Positions 26,947 to 35,705 are shown, counted from the stretch's first letter. The stretch: 64,000 bases of DNA from CBDBBY01 sp965205055 (GCA_965205055.1 OZ242030.1:3100001-3164000), one strand, 5' to 3'. Numbers and translations: made by a program. Notes: generated from the letters alone by a model not told the origin.

Positions 26947-27789
26947 ATGGAAGCTCTGGACAAAAAGATCGAGGAAATGCTTGCCGAGATGGAAAATCGG
27001 GTCGAGGCCATGCACGAGCATGCAAGCACGGCCGCGAATTTGAAGGAAGACGTCGCGAGTCTGCGGGACGGGGTGCGGACCGTTGCAGCGACGGCAAACG
27101 ATACTTGTCAAGCATTGTCTGACGCTCTGAAAGGATTCGTCGAAACGCACAATGCGGCGCTGTCGCACGACAGCAGCGCCTTTGGAGAAGCCGCCGGAAA
27201 GGCGGGCGCGTCACTTGAAGCCGCATCGGACCGCGCAAGCGCGGCAGCCGAGGCGTTCGAGAAGAATGCGAATTCCTTGGTTGAAGCGTTGGAAACCAAG
27301 ACCTCCGAACTGGCTGAGCGCGCAGCGGCTCAGGAGGCAAATTCGAGAGCCCAAATCGAGAGCGCAGCGGCTCGCGCATCGCAGGCGATGAAGGACGCGA
27401 CGGTGGCGATGCAGACAAGAGCTGAAGCCCTCATTTCGGCATCACAAAAAAACGTTGAGACGGTTGAAGAACTCAAGCTGATCGCGCGAGAACTGAAGCA
27501 AGTGCAAGAAACTGGATTGAAGAACTTGGAATCGGCGCTGGACGAAAGGATCCACGCGACACTCGAAGAAAAGACTGCGGAGCAACGGGACATGATTGCT
27601 CGGAAATTGGAGCAGCAGCTGAATGACTTCGAAACGAAATCCGGTTCTGAACTCGACAAACAGTTGAAGAAGATGGCTCGGGAAACGGAATCGTCCATCC
27701 AGAAATCGGCGAATTGGGCCACATTCGCCGCTCTAGCCGCATCGGCAGGATTTGTGGTGAGCTTGTGGGGGCACTTTATCGGCCAGTAG
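26947..27789 (+). CDS. Coiled-coil protein with C-terminal membrane anchor
   Basis: A 280-residue protein made almost wholly of Ala/Glu-rich coiled coil (for example SASQKNVETVEELKLIARELKQ) and ending in one hydrophobic segment, WATFAALAASAGFVVSLW, close to the C-terminus (about residues 254-271). It is therefore predicted to be a tail-anchored rod facing the cytoplasm. GGAGG lies four bases before the ATG at 26947; an alternative start is seven codons upstream. The gene is 35 bp after the helicase gene, almost certainly co-transcribed. Coiled-coil membrane partners often act as sensors or effectors in defence operons; this is inference. Confidence 0.7.
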   Translation: MEALDKKIEEMLAEMENRVEAMHEHASTAANLKEDVASLRDGVRTVAATANDTCQALSDALKGFVETHNAALSHDSSAFGEAAGKAGASLEAASDRASAAAEAFEKNANSLVEALETKTSELAERAAAQEANSRAQIESAAARASQAMKDATVAMQTRAEALISASQKNVETVEELKLIARELKQVQETGLKNLESALDERIHATLEEKTAEQRDMIARKLEQQLNDFETKSGSELDKQLKKMARETESSIQKSANWATFAALAASAGFVVSLWGHFIGQ

Positions 27790-28533
27790 GTCGAGCCAAT
27801 TCCGGCGCGGCCATTCAAATTTGGTGCAGAAGAGAATTCCCGCATCGTCTTCGCAGGGCGTCATAATTGGCACCAATCGCAAGCTGTGCAGACAGCATTC
27901 AAACTGAACTTTACGTCATAGAATCAACAATTTTCATTTGACATGAAGGCAATTCGCGGATCCTGCCCGGCAGACGCTGGGAACATTTCTGACGGAAAGA
28001 TGCCTTGGAGCTGGAAGGTCATTTTCCGTCCGGGCACCGAGGCCGTAACCACCGAGAAGCTTCCAACGTCGCCGAGGGAGACATCGTTCTTTGCGAGGAT
28101 TGAGATATCAGCAACCAAGGCATGGAGTCTGTGAACTGCTATCCGCCCTTCGCGCGCTTGCGCCTTGCCAGCTAAGGCATTTCGGCCGTTTGGTGCGATA
28201 ATTTCTGGACACGAACGAAACGTACCAAGTATTTTTGGAACGATGGGAGCGGAAGTAGACAGCAACACTTTCGTGAAGCTTCACGGCGACCAGTAGCGGC
28301 TATTGTGAAAGCCTGTCTAGACGCAGATTGCGTTCGAGATCATAAACCACCCAAAGAAAAAATTGGCTCATTTTGCAATTTGTAGACATGGCCGATCTAT
28401 GGACCCGTTGAAACGATCAGCAACCGAAGATACCGTTTCAAGCGGATACTGTTTGATTGCTGGGACGTTGCAACGAAAGATCACGAAATTGAGCAGCAGT
28501 GGCATCTGTTCGTCTGCCTTGATAAGCGCGTAA
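27790..28533. other. Spacer before IS1182; possible small reverse ORF
   Basis: A 744-bp spacer. The reverse strand has a 114-codon frame (27924-28268) ending in MSNENC; it has a protein-like composition in its second half (VADISILAKNDVSLGDVGSFSVV) but no known family. I consider it possible at best. Nothing else is evident. Confidence 0.3.
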
Positions 28534-30149
28534 GAGGCTGTTGAAAAACCCCTCGTTTCGTGGTTCATGATACCTGATGTTGTTTCTGGAATTGGGAAGG
28601 CCACGAGATGCTGAAGCGAAAGCCGCCCGCCCAGCTTGAGCTGTTCGTCGCCGGTCCTCTGGAGCAGCTGGTTCCCGATGATCACGTTCTGGCGCGCATT
28701 GACCGGGTTCTCGATCTGAGCTGGCTGCACGAGGAGGTCGCCGATTGCTACTGCGCGAACAACGGTCGTCCGGGGATCGATCCCGAGGTCGCGGTTCGCC
28801 TGATGCTGGCCGGGTTCCTGCTCGGGTTTGTGCATGACCGCCGTCTGATGCGCGAGGCGCAGGTGAACATCGCGATCCGCTGGTTCATCGGCTGCGGTCT
28901 TGACGAGCGGCTTCCGGATCATTCGAGCTTGACCCGGATCCGCCAGCGCTGGGGCGAGGCGCGGTTCCGGAAGATTTTCCGGCGCACGGTGTCGGCCTGC
29001 GTTGACGCGGGGATCGCGAAGGGCGAGGTCGTGCATGTGGACGCCACGCTGATCCGGGCCGATGCGGGCTGGAAGAGCATGGTTGACCGCCATGCGGATG
29101 CGGTGGCTTCCGGGAACGGCGACGCGGCGGCCGAAGAGGGCACGACGGGCGGCGAGAGCAAGACTGCGGGCGCGGCGGACGGCGAGCGCGGGAAGGCGGA
29201 CGCCCGGCCTGCCGGCAAGCGCAAGAAGGTAAGCAAGACGGACGGCGACGCGAGTCTGGCGACGAGCCGCAAGGGCCAACGCCCCGAGCCCTGCTTCAAG
29301 CAGCACACGGCCGTCGACGACGAGAACGGGGTCGTCCTCGACGTCGCGGTGACGACCGGCGAAGTGAGCGAGGGCGACATGATTGAGTCGCAGGTCGACG
29401 AGGTGCGCTCGGCCACCGGGCAGGAGATCGGCACGGTGACCGCCGACGCGGGCTACGCCTTCGCCAAGGTCTACGGCGGCCTTGAGCGGCGGGGGATCGA
29501 TCCGCTGATCCCGGCGAAGCGGGAGCCGGCCAAGAGCCGCGTGCCGCTTCGCCGGTTCCGCTACGATGCGAAGCACGACATCATGAAGTGCCCGCGGGGC
29601 AAGGTGCTGCGTCCGGGCAAGCCCCGGAAGCACGGTCGGTTCTTCCACGCCAAGGCGAAGGACTGCGCGCGCTGCCCGCTCAAGGGCGATTGCCTGTCCA
29701 AGCAGAGCCGGTGCAGGACCGTGATCATCGGCGATGATTATCCGGCGCTGCTGCGCGGCCGTCGGCGGACGCTTCAAAGAAGCGAAAAGGACCGGCAGCT
29801 GTACCGGCGCCATTTCTGGCGGTCGGAGGACTTCCACGGAGAAACGAAGACGCAGCACGGGCTGCGCCGCGCCGTGCGGCGCGGCCTCGGAAACATGAAG
29901 ATCCAGTCCTACCTGACGGCCGCCGCGATCAACCTGAAGCGGCTCGCGGCCGCTTTCCACGCACGATTCCCCGCCTCCGGCATGATTCGGAGGCGCGAAA
30001 TGCTCGTTTCCGCGGTCTTGGCGCGATGGGCGGGCCGGATTCATCAAATGCGCGCCGGATTCGCCTGACTCCGCCCGGCGGACCTCCGACCGGACGCGCC
30101 GCGTCAGCCAGCCCGGAAATCGCCGAGGGCCGGGTTGTTCAACGGCCTC
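28534..30149 (+). mobile_element. Complete IS1182-family insertion sequence
   Basis: 1,616 bp with matching ends: GAGGCTGTTGAAAAACC at 28534 and its near-complement GGTTGTTCAACGGCCTC ending at 30149. The direct repeat GTAA flanks both sides (28530-28533 and 30150-30153), a 4-bp target duplication. An intact transposase lies inside. Clear ends and an intact target duplication point to a recent insertion, between the coiled-coil gene and the DprA-like gene. Confidence 0.85.
28608..30068 (+). CDS. IS1182-family transposase
   Basis: A 486-residue DDE transposase. The family N-terminus RKPPAQLELFVAGPLEQLVPDDHVLARID is followed by PGIDPEVAVRLMLAGFLLGF and DHSSLTRIRQRWG. The first catalytic Asp is in HVDATLIRADA, and the second in TADAGYAFAK. 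The region CPRGKVLRP ... CARCPLKGDCLSK carries the IS1182 zinc-like cysteines, and the Glu is in HGETKTQHGLRRAVRRGLGNMKIQ. The frame is intact and the gene more GC-rich than its surroundings, so it is probably functional. Confidence 0.93.
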   Translation: MLKRKPPAQLELFVAGPLEQLVPDDHVLARIDRVLDLSWLHEEVADCYCANNGRPGIDPEVAVRLMLAGFLLGFVHDRRLMREAQVNIAIRWFIGCGLDERLPDHSSLTRIRQRWGEARFRKIFRRTVSACVDAGIAKGEVVHVDATLIRADAGWKSMVDRHADAVASGNGDAAAEEGTTGGESKTAGAADGERGKADARPAGKRKKVSKTDGDASLATSRKGQRPEPCFKQHTAVDDENGVVLDVAVTTGEVSEGDMIESQVDEVRSATGQEIGTVTADAGYAFAKVYGGLERRGIDPLIPAKREPAKSRVPLRRFRYDAKHDIMKCPRGKVLRPGKPRKHGRFFHAKAKDCARCPLKGDCLSKQSRCRTVIIGDDYPALLRGRRRTLQRSEKDRQLYRRHFWRSEDFHGETKTQHGLRRAVRRGLGNMKIQSYLTAAAINLKRLAAAFHARFPASGMIRRREMLVSAVLARWAGRIHQMRAGFA

Positions 30150-30310
30150 GTAAGGTCACCATTCTGCCTCGAAACCGCCGTCAACTCAGTCTGCATACGA
30201 TTCACGAAATGAGCCAAAAAATTATTAAGGCGTACCGACGTGAAGCGAATTAGGTGACATTGCAGAAGAAAATCTGTATAAATGACGAACAGATAGAGGG
30301 AACAAATGAA

Positions 30311-31216
30311 ATGGACCTACCACTGTTGTCGGAAAGCATGGATATCGAAGACCATGCAGTCTCACCATTCCGCGAGATGGGTGCCTACGAAGCGTTATGG
30401 TCAGATCCAAAGACTACATTCAAGTCGCTATCGCAGAAGTTTGCGCAACACCCGGATAGCCTACCATCTTGCTTCGTGGGCCGAAAAGAGGCGCATGAAT
30501 GCGCGGAATTCGTGAAACAGCGGTTTGAGGAAGCGCAGATTGGGCGATTCGGCGTGCGCGTCTACGGCGCGGGCGAGTATCCCGAGAAACTGCGCGATGC
30601 CACCTACCCTATCGAACTGCTCTACTATCAGGGATGGTCGGACTTGGTAAATTCACGTTCTGTTGCCGTTGTAGGGACTCGAAATCCGTCAAGCGCCGGG
30701 CTTGCCCGCACCGAACGGCTCACGCGCGCGCTAGTGGCAAACGACTTCACCGTCGTGTCGGGGCTCGCCGCAGGGGTTGATCGAATGGCCCACAAGACTG
30801 CCATTGAAGAGAATGGTCGAACGATCGCAGTTATCGGCACCCCTCTTTCGCATGCGTACCCGAAGGAGAACGAGGCGCTCCAGCGTCATATCGCAGAGCA
30901 TTTCCTGCTCGTCAGCCAAGTACCGTTGAAACGGTATGAATCACAAGATTACCGACGCAATCGTCTTTTCTTTCCAGAACGCAACGTCACGATGTCGGCG
31001 CTGACCGAAGCGACCGTCATCGTGGAGGCAGGTGAGAAGTCCGGAACGTTGATCCAAGCGCGCGCGGCCCTCCGGCAGGGGCGAAAGCTATTTATCCCCG
31101 ATTGTTGCTTTCGCGACCCGCAATTGACCTGGCCGACCAAATTCGAAGCAAAGGGCGCAATACGGATCAATGACAGCCATGACCTCTTACAAAAACTTTC
31201 CGAAACGCTTCACTAA
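30311..31216 (+). CDS. shosA: DprA-family protein, ShosA-like antitoxin
   Basis: A 301-residue protein of the DprA/Smf family. An N-terminal ~110-residue helical part (SPFREMGAYEALW ... FAQHPDSLPSCFV) precedes the Rossmann domain: VAVVGTRNPSSAG, VVSGLAAGVDRMAHKTA, HAYPKENEALQ and VEAGEKSGTLIQARAALRQG, all the DNA-binding landmarks of DprA. The neighbour overlapping by 47 bp is a phosphoribosyltransferase, the pair known as ShosTA, a toxin-antitoxin defence system in which the DprA-like member is the antitoxin. The protein aligns over its length with the C-terminus of the fusion protein at 19.5-22.9 kb, including the N-terminal helical part. Start at 30311 chosen because GAGGG lies about ten bases upstream; a GTG at 30254 would add 19 residues. 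Confidence 0.8.
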   Translation: MDLPLLSESMDIEDHAVSPFREMGAYEALWSDPKTTFKSLSQKFAQHPDSLPSCFVGRKEAHECAEFVKQRFEEAQIGRFGVRVYGAGEYPEKLRDATYPIELLYYQGWSDLVNSRSVAVVGTRNPSSAGLARTERLTRALVANDFTVVSGLAAGVDRMAHKTAIEENGRTIAVIGTPLSHAYPKENEALQRHIAEHFLLVSQVPLKRYESQDYRRNRLFFPERNVTMSALTEATVIVEAGEKSGTLIQARAALRQGRKLFIPDCCFRDPQLTWPTKFEAKGAIRINDSHDLLQKLSETLH

Positions 31217-31826
31217 GATCGACGACCTTGTCCGTCGGGATTATCGACATATTACTGAAGCCGACCGCTGCTATTTCGTCGGCGAGTACACAGCGCGCAA
31301 AGGGTATGCATACAGCGACACCAACCAATTGATTCTCAATTTCAAGAAGTCTATGGACCGGGCCGGACAACCAGAATGGCGTCACAAAGAAAAAGCGATT
31401 CAAGTGGCAGCAAATGTGTTTCGCAATTCCATACCACCAAATCAGATTGAGAAATTCACCTTTGTCCCGATTCCGCCTTCAAAGGCAAAAAGACATCCGC
31501 ACTACGACAACCGTTTGGTACGCATGCTTGAGGCGATACGGCCAGAGCCACGGTTAGACATTCGAGAACTGATATTTCAAACTGAGAGCACAGTTCCCGC
31601 TCATAATCAGGATGTACGCCCTCGTCCCAGCCATATAGAGAAAATTTACAGATTAGATAAAGCCTTGGCAGAGCCAGAACCAAAGATTTTCGCTTTGGTC
31701 GACGACGTTTTGACAACCGGCGCTCATTTTCGAGCGGCGAAGTCGATATTGTCTAAATTTTTTCCACGCAAAGCGGTCATCGGATTATTTATCGCTCGTT
31801 GTGTTCAAGATTCGACCGAATTTTAA
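31170..31826 (+). CDS. shosT: Phosphoribosyltransferase-fold protein, ShosT-like toxin
   Basis: A 218-residue protein with the type I phosphoribosyltransferase PRPP site FALVDDVLTTGAHFRAAKSIL at ~180-200 (two acidic residues then TTGA), preceded by TFVPIPPSKAKRHPHYDNR, the part that resembles ComFC proteins. In the ShosTA system the equivalent protein is the toxin, thought to disturb nucleotide metabolism, and its expression is harmful without the DprA-like partner. It overlaps the shosA 3' end, so the two are translationally linked. The catalytic motif looks intact. The gene is more AT-rich than most of the window, suggesting recent acquisition. Confidence 0.78.
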   Translation: MTAMTSYKNFPKRFTKIDDLVRRDYRHITEADRCYFVGEYTARKGYAYSDTNQLILNFKKSMDRAGQPEWRHKEKAIQVAANVFRNSIPPNQIEKFTFVPIPPSKAKRHPHYDNRLVRMLEAIRPEPRLDIRELIFQTESTVPAHNQDVRPRPSHIEKIYRLDKALAEPEPKIFALVDDVLTTGAHFRAAKSILSKFFPRKAVIGLFIARCVQDSTEF

Positions 31827-32031
31827 CCGATCAATTGTAGCATCAATTTTTAATCTACCGTTGGGAGCAGCGACGAACTAACGAAGGATGGAACATTGTG
31901 AGGCTTCTACCGCCACCGATGTAGCCGCTAACGGAATGCTCATGTAGGAGTTGCCGTTCGTAAATGCCTGCGCGAAGCGTTATTCGGGCATCCCGGAATC
32001 CAGTACAAGCACCAAGCTACGAGATCTGATT
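31827..32031. other. Spacer, partly duplicated upstream of the second HNH gene
   Basis: A gene-free 205-bp spacer. Its last ~40 bases (ACCAAGCTACGAGATCTGAT just before the start codon) match the bases before the paralogous gene at 36247, showing the duplication includes upstream DNA. Confidence 0.45.
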
Positions 32032-34024
32032 ATGACCAAAACCGTAAACATGAAGCCATCAACAAATGCGGCGGCGAAAGCATCGCACGTGAAAAAATCT
32101 GCCTTGAACGCGGATAGGCGAACGCCGTTCAAATTTTTACGGTTGGCAATCGCCGCTTCGTTGCTTGCCTGCTCACGCGTCAAGGCTGAAACTTGAAATC
32201 TTCAAAAATCATTGGGTTTCACGGTTAGGTTGGCGCGGAATGTGGTTGAAATGGCTTCGCGGGCTGAAACGGACACGGCGCAGGCAAACGATTCCAACCC
32301 GACGGCGGCGCCAACGTAATTTCATCGCGTTGTACATCATGTTTACCATTGTGATTATCGCTCCGGGCGAGGCTGTTGGTAACGACTGTCAGTCCCACCC
32401 GGTTATTCCGGCCGACGAGGACGCACTCGACTTTCGCTCGGAGAACCGACCTGTGGCCGCTCGCTTTAACCCGCACGCTCCCGGTATAGCCACCCAGCAT
32501 TCCGAGGCGGGAGCGGCTTGCCGGCGTCTGCCCATCGATCCCGCCCGTGCTCCGCGCGGAGCGATACGTGGCAACGACTTGCATATAACGACAGGCCGTG
32601 CGGCCTCGGACCGGGAATACGCAAAGCCACGCACCGCCAAGAACGATGGGGTTCTTGGAAATCAGGACGCAGACCACCACGAATTTAAGGTCGATTCAAC
32701 TGTGGAATTGGCGACCGAAGACCAGAGTGGCGAACAGCTTCTCGCCATACAGCCGAGGCTCCGCCTTACCGGGCTTTACCATCCAACGCGCAAACACGCC
32801 TATCTGTGCAGCTTTGGCAGACGCGTCAGGCCAGACATTTCTTGCTGGGCGTTCTTCCTTAATCGCAGCCATTTTACCCTCCCTAATGAATTGGTGAAGT
32901 GCCGCGACCAGCAATACTTCTACGACCCGTTTGGACCGGAAAGTGTATCCAGACTCGTCAATTGCCCAGTTCAATTACCGAAACAGGGCATCAAGCCCGT
33001 TTGCATTGATCAAAGCCTAGCGAAGGTCCTGAAGCATTCTCACTTCTGGCACCGGGCAGCAAAGTTAAAGACCGCAAAATTGCATTCAGCTCAACCGTCC
33101 GCGCACTTTCGTCCCCGCCACGCCGAGAGGCAGTCCGCGATGACCCTGTGGTGTGAGCATTTTCAATTTCACAATCGGATTCAGCGTAAGGGCCAGTGTC
33201 TTCAGCGGATGCCCGACGGCCTGTATCTGTGCCGACCGCTCGTCGACGTCCCAAGGACCAAACTGCTTCAACATTCCGACCTCCTAAGTTGCAAGCTCCG
33301 TGCTTCCCGCAAGCGTGAAAAACGCATGTGGTGTTCAAAATTACCCACTTGGAGAGGTCTCGTAATAGCCCCTGAATTTCGGTGCTCTTCCTACGACCGG
33401 GATGACTACCACTATCCTCAATCGGTTGAAGCTGAAATCGTGAAGGGAATCGGCGAAATCTACGGCCCGTACACAGGCCGATGCTTCGGCAGGACTCGCG
33501 ACACGGATATCGAACATATCGTCGCGACGTCCGAAGCCCACGACAGCGGCCTTTGCGCTGCCGACCTCGACACTCGCCGACGGTTCGCAACCGATTTGCT
33601 GAACCTTACGCTTGCGGCTCCCGATGTGAACAGAGGCCAGAAATCAGGCAAGGACGCAGCGGAATGGATGCCGCGCGAAAACGCATGCTGGTTCGCCGGC
33701 CGCATTGTCGAAGTCCGACGCAAATACAACCTCACTATAAATTTTGCGGAAGTCGCGGCTCTGGAACGCGTGCTTTTGAATTGCGCTTCAACTGAGATGG
33801 TTATTCAAAGCTGTGATTTCAGCGGCGACTCGAGCGCTTCGGAAGGTGCAGAGACCGGAACCGCATCGTCCGGAACGAACGCATTGGAACGTTGGGACGA
33901 GGACGGAAACGGCAGCATTACTTGCGCGGAAGCGCGAGAACATGGAATCGCGCCCGTGGAACGCGGCCATCCTGCCTACAAGCATATGCGCGACGGGGAC
34001 GGCGACGCATGGGTCTGCGAATGA
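32032..34024 (+). pseudogene. HNH/Excalibur nuclease gene split by an IS5-family element
   Basis: The first 54 codons (MTKTVNMKPSTN ... LRLAIAASLLACSRVKAET) match the N-terminus of the intact gene at 36247-37083, with the signal-like hydrophobic segment. The frame then hits a stop within inserted DNA. Coding resumes after a second copy of ACTT with WRGLVIAPEFRCSS and runs to the end, with the HNH core (TDIEHIVATSEAHDSGLCAAD, NLTLAAPDVNRG) and the Excalibur Ca-binding end (HMRDGDGDAWVCE). Removing 32195-33346 plus one ACTT restores the reading frame exactly. The long 619-codon frame across this region is an accident of the insertion. Confidence 0.85.
32195..33346 (-). mobile_element. Decayed IS5-family element inside the HNH gene
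   Basis: 1,152 bp flanked by the direct repeat ACTT (32191-32194 and 33347-33350). The reverse strand shows the IS5-family transposase start MLKQFGPWDVDERSAQIQAVGHPLKTLA (33274 leftward) and, in other frames further on, AAIKEERPARNVWPD ... AAQIGVFARWMVKPGKAEP, a decayed form of the IS5 block AIKEGxxPxxW..K.A.LAQKDRDARW. Several frameshifts and stops make it inactive. Ends have diverged too far for me to define inverted repeats. Confidence 0.75.
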
Positions 34025-34140
34025 CAAGGTTTCGCCTTGGGTTTTGATCTCTTGCCAAAATCGCTGCCGCATATTCGAACCGCGATCAGCAAGCGGCGAC
34101 AAGGTCATGCCAGAAATTGTACCAGCCTTTGTCCGCTCGG

Positions 34141-34214
34141 GCTGTTGAATGCGTGTATGCGTTAAGGCGATGCAGTAAAATTTAGCTTCACGCCGGGCCG
34201 ATCTTCCGGCGGGC
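34141..34214 (-). pseudogene. Duplicated 3' tail of the polyol ABC ATPase gene
   Basis: On the reverse strand this reads PPEDRPGVKLNFTASP, a stop, then RIHAFNS, matching the last residues of the ATPase gene at 37232 (PPEERPGADLRFTASPEHIHTFNN). So a copy of the ATPase 3' end lies downstream of the first HNH gene, exactly as the intact ATPase 3' end lies downstream of the second HNH gene. Confidence 0.8.
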
Positions 34215-35105
34215 GGGGGAAATTTTTACTGTCAACAAGGGAAGCAGGCCGCCCAGCAGGGCTTGGAGATCGCGGACGGCGCACTCGCGCCACTCCGGCC
34301 GGAAGACCGTGGCGGCGGCCGTCGGCTTGTCCAAAAACCGAGAAAGCTGCCGGACAAAGCCGTCGGACCCGATGAATTCCGGTATGCGCCGAGTCGCATC
34401 GGCAAGCCGGTCGGCATAATCCGCAACCTGCTGGACTTGGACCCTTTCCTGCACCAGTCCGGCATCCACCCCGGCACCGGTCCTTGCCAGCCAGCGCATG
34501 TCCCAGAGATCCCGCCAGCGCGGGTTGCGCCGGTCGAGCGTGGCCGGGAACGCCACCAGCTTGTCGGCGAGGATTCCGTCCTTCGTTCTGGTCTGGATGA
34601 CCATGTCCCCGCAGCCATCCGGCAGGATCTGGTAGTTCCGCTTCAACTGCATCGGGCGGGCGGAATGGCCGGGGTTGCCGGCGATATCCAAATGGATGCG
34701 CTGGCGCGGCACGTCCCGCCTCTCGGGCTTGGTCACGATGCTGATCCGCCAAGTCGCGACCGCTTGGTCTCCATCCTCGATGAGTCTCTTCGGCGGTGAA
34801 ACCGTCGCCTTGCCATACCGGCTGGAGAGGTAACTCTGGAGATAGCTCTCCAAGCCCGACATTTGCGCAATGGTAAATCCTGCCCCGCCGTCGAAGTCGA
34901 GATCCTCGCTGAAGCGCCGGGCGCCGTGGCATAGCCGCAGCGCCGTCCCACCAATGAACACCAGCCCGTCGAGGTATCCGCCTTTCTGCAGACCGTGCAG
35001 GATGTCGTAATGGAGAATTTCCTTCTCCACTACAGGCTCCAGACCGTCCAGGGCCGGGTTGTCTTGCATGGCAAGCTCGAGCATGTACGCAAGATCCTGC
35101 TTCAT
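34188..35105 (-). CDS. abiEii: AbiEii/AbiGii-family nucleotidyltransferase toxin (second pair)
   Basis: A 305-residue toxin-like nucleotidyltransferase. The active-site region is VFIGGTALRLCHGARRFSEDLDFD (GG..L and SEDLDF) near residues 50-72; a later block, GILADKLVAFPATLDRRNPRWRDLWDM, contains the Lys and the RD..D typical of the family. Start at 35105 is fixed by the ATGA overlap with the antitoxin gene. The last ~10 residues (ISPARRKIGPA) are read from the duplicated ATPase tail, so the native C-terminus has been exchanged when this pair joined the duplicated segment. Function as for other AbiE toxins: a nucleotidyltransferase that arrests growth during phage infection. Confidence 0.83.
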   Translation of the reverse strand: MKQDLAYMLELAMQDNPALDGLEPVVEKEILHYDILHGLQKGGYLDGLVFIGGTALRLCHGARRFSEDLDFDGGAGFTIAQMSGLESYLQSYLSSRYGKATVSPPKRLIEDGDQAVATWRISIVTKPERRDVPRQRIHLDIAGNPGHSARPMQLKRNYQILPDGCGDMVIQTRTKDGILADKLVAFPATLDRRNPRWRDLWDMRWLARTGAGVDAGLVQERVQVQQVADYADRLADATRRIPEFIGSDGFVRQLSRFLDKPTAAATVFRPEWRECAVRDLQALLGGLLPLLTVKISPARRKIGPA

Positions 35106-35677
35106 CCCGCCGACCCTCCTTCCGCCGCCTGCTCCTCCAATATCTCGCGGTAAACGTCCATGTCGACCAGATCCAGATTGCGCCCGACTTGCCGGAGATC
35201 CCGCAACGCCGTCTCGACGCGGGCGAAGCGCAGCGGCCGTCCCTTGATCACCAAGGTCGAGGACAGGATGTCCCGTACCGACCGGGCCGTGTGGGTGAAA
35301 TCCAGCGTGCCGTAGATGCTGTGTATCTCTCCGGAACGGCCGGTGGTCATCATCGTCGTCCGGCCGACCGGGATCTGCGAGATCACCCCGAATTCCGACA
35401 GCGCCGATTCCAAGCTGACATAGCTGTATTCGCCGCTGCGCAGGCGGATTGCCACTTCCTCGTTGCGTCGAGCCCGCGGGCCTCGGGAGAGGGCATTGAC
35501 ATAGACGCCGTGCGCGGCGCGCTTCAGGATGCCTTGGGCCATCAGCCGACGCAGGCCGGCGGTGAACGTATTGCCGGACCGCTCCGGAAAAATGCAGCGC
35601 AGGTCCGCCACCGTGAAGACCGCCCTCCCGTCCCGATCCAGATCGCACAGGGTCTTGATTGCATCCACGGTTTTCAT
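35102..35677 (-). CDS. abiEi: AbiEi-family antitoxin (second pair)
   Basis: A 191-residue antitoxin, the compact AbiEi type. The N-terminal winged-helix (GRAVFTVADLRCIF ... AGLRRLMAQGILKRAAHGVYVN) is followed by the AbiEi C-terminal domain (SYVSLESALSEFGVISQIPVGRTTMMTTGRSGEI, DFTHTARSV). It overlaps the toxin gene by four bases. It is shorter than, and not clearly alignable with, the AbiEi at 858, so the window holds two unrelated lineages of the same system. A TATAAT-type promoter sits just upstream. Confidence 0.83.
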   Translation of the reverse strand: MKTVDAIKTLCDLDRDGRAVFTVADLRCIFPERSGNTFTAGLRRLMAQGILKRAAHGVYVNALSRGPRARRNEEVAIRLRSGEYSYVSLESALSEFGVISQIPVGRTTMMTTGRSGEIHSIYGTLDFTHTARSVRDILSSTLVIKGRPLRFARVETALRDLRQVGRNLDLVDMDVYREILEEQAAEGGSAG

Positions 35678-35705
35678 AGGTCTGGTTTTCCGAACGAATC
35701 ATGTA

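Noticed and set aside
28368..30047. 559-codon reverse frame over the IS1182 element
   Set aside because: It is antisense to the intact IS1182 transposase with all family motifs.
32165..34024. A 619-codon continuous frame that looks like one large protein
   Set aside because: It starts inside the IS5-family insert and only its last third is homologous to anything; the paralogue and ACTT repeats show it is an accident of the insertion.
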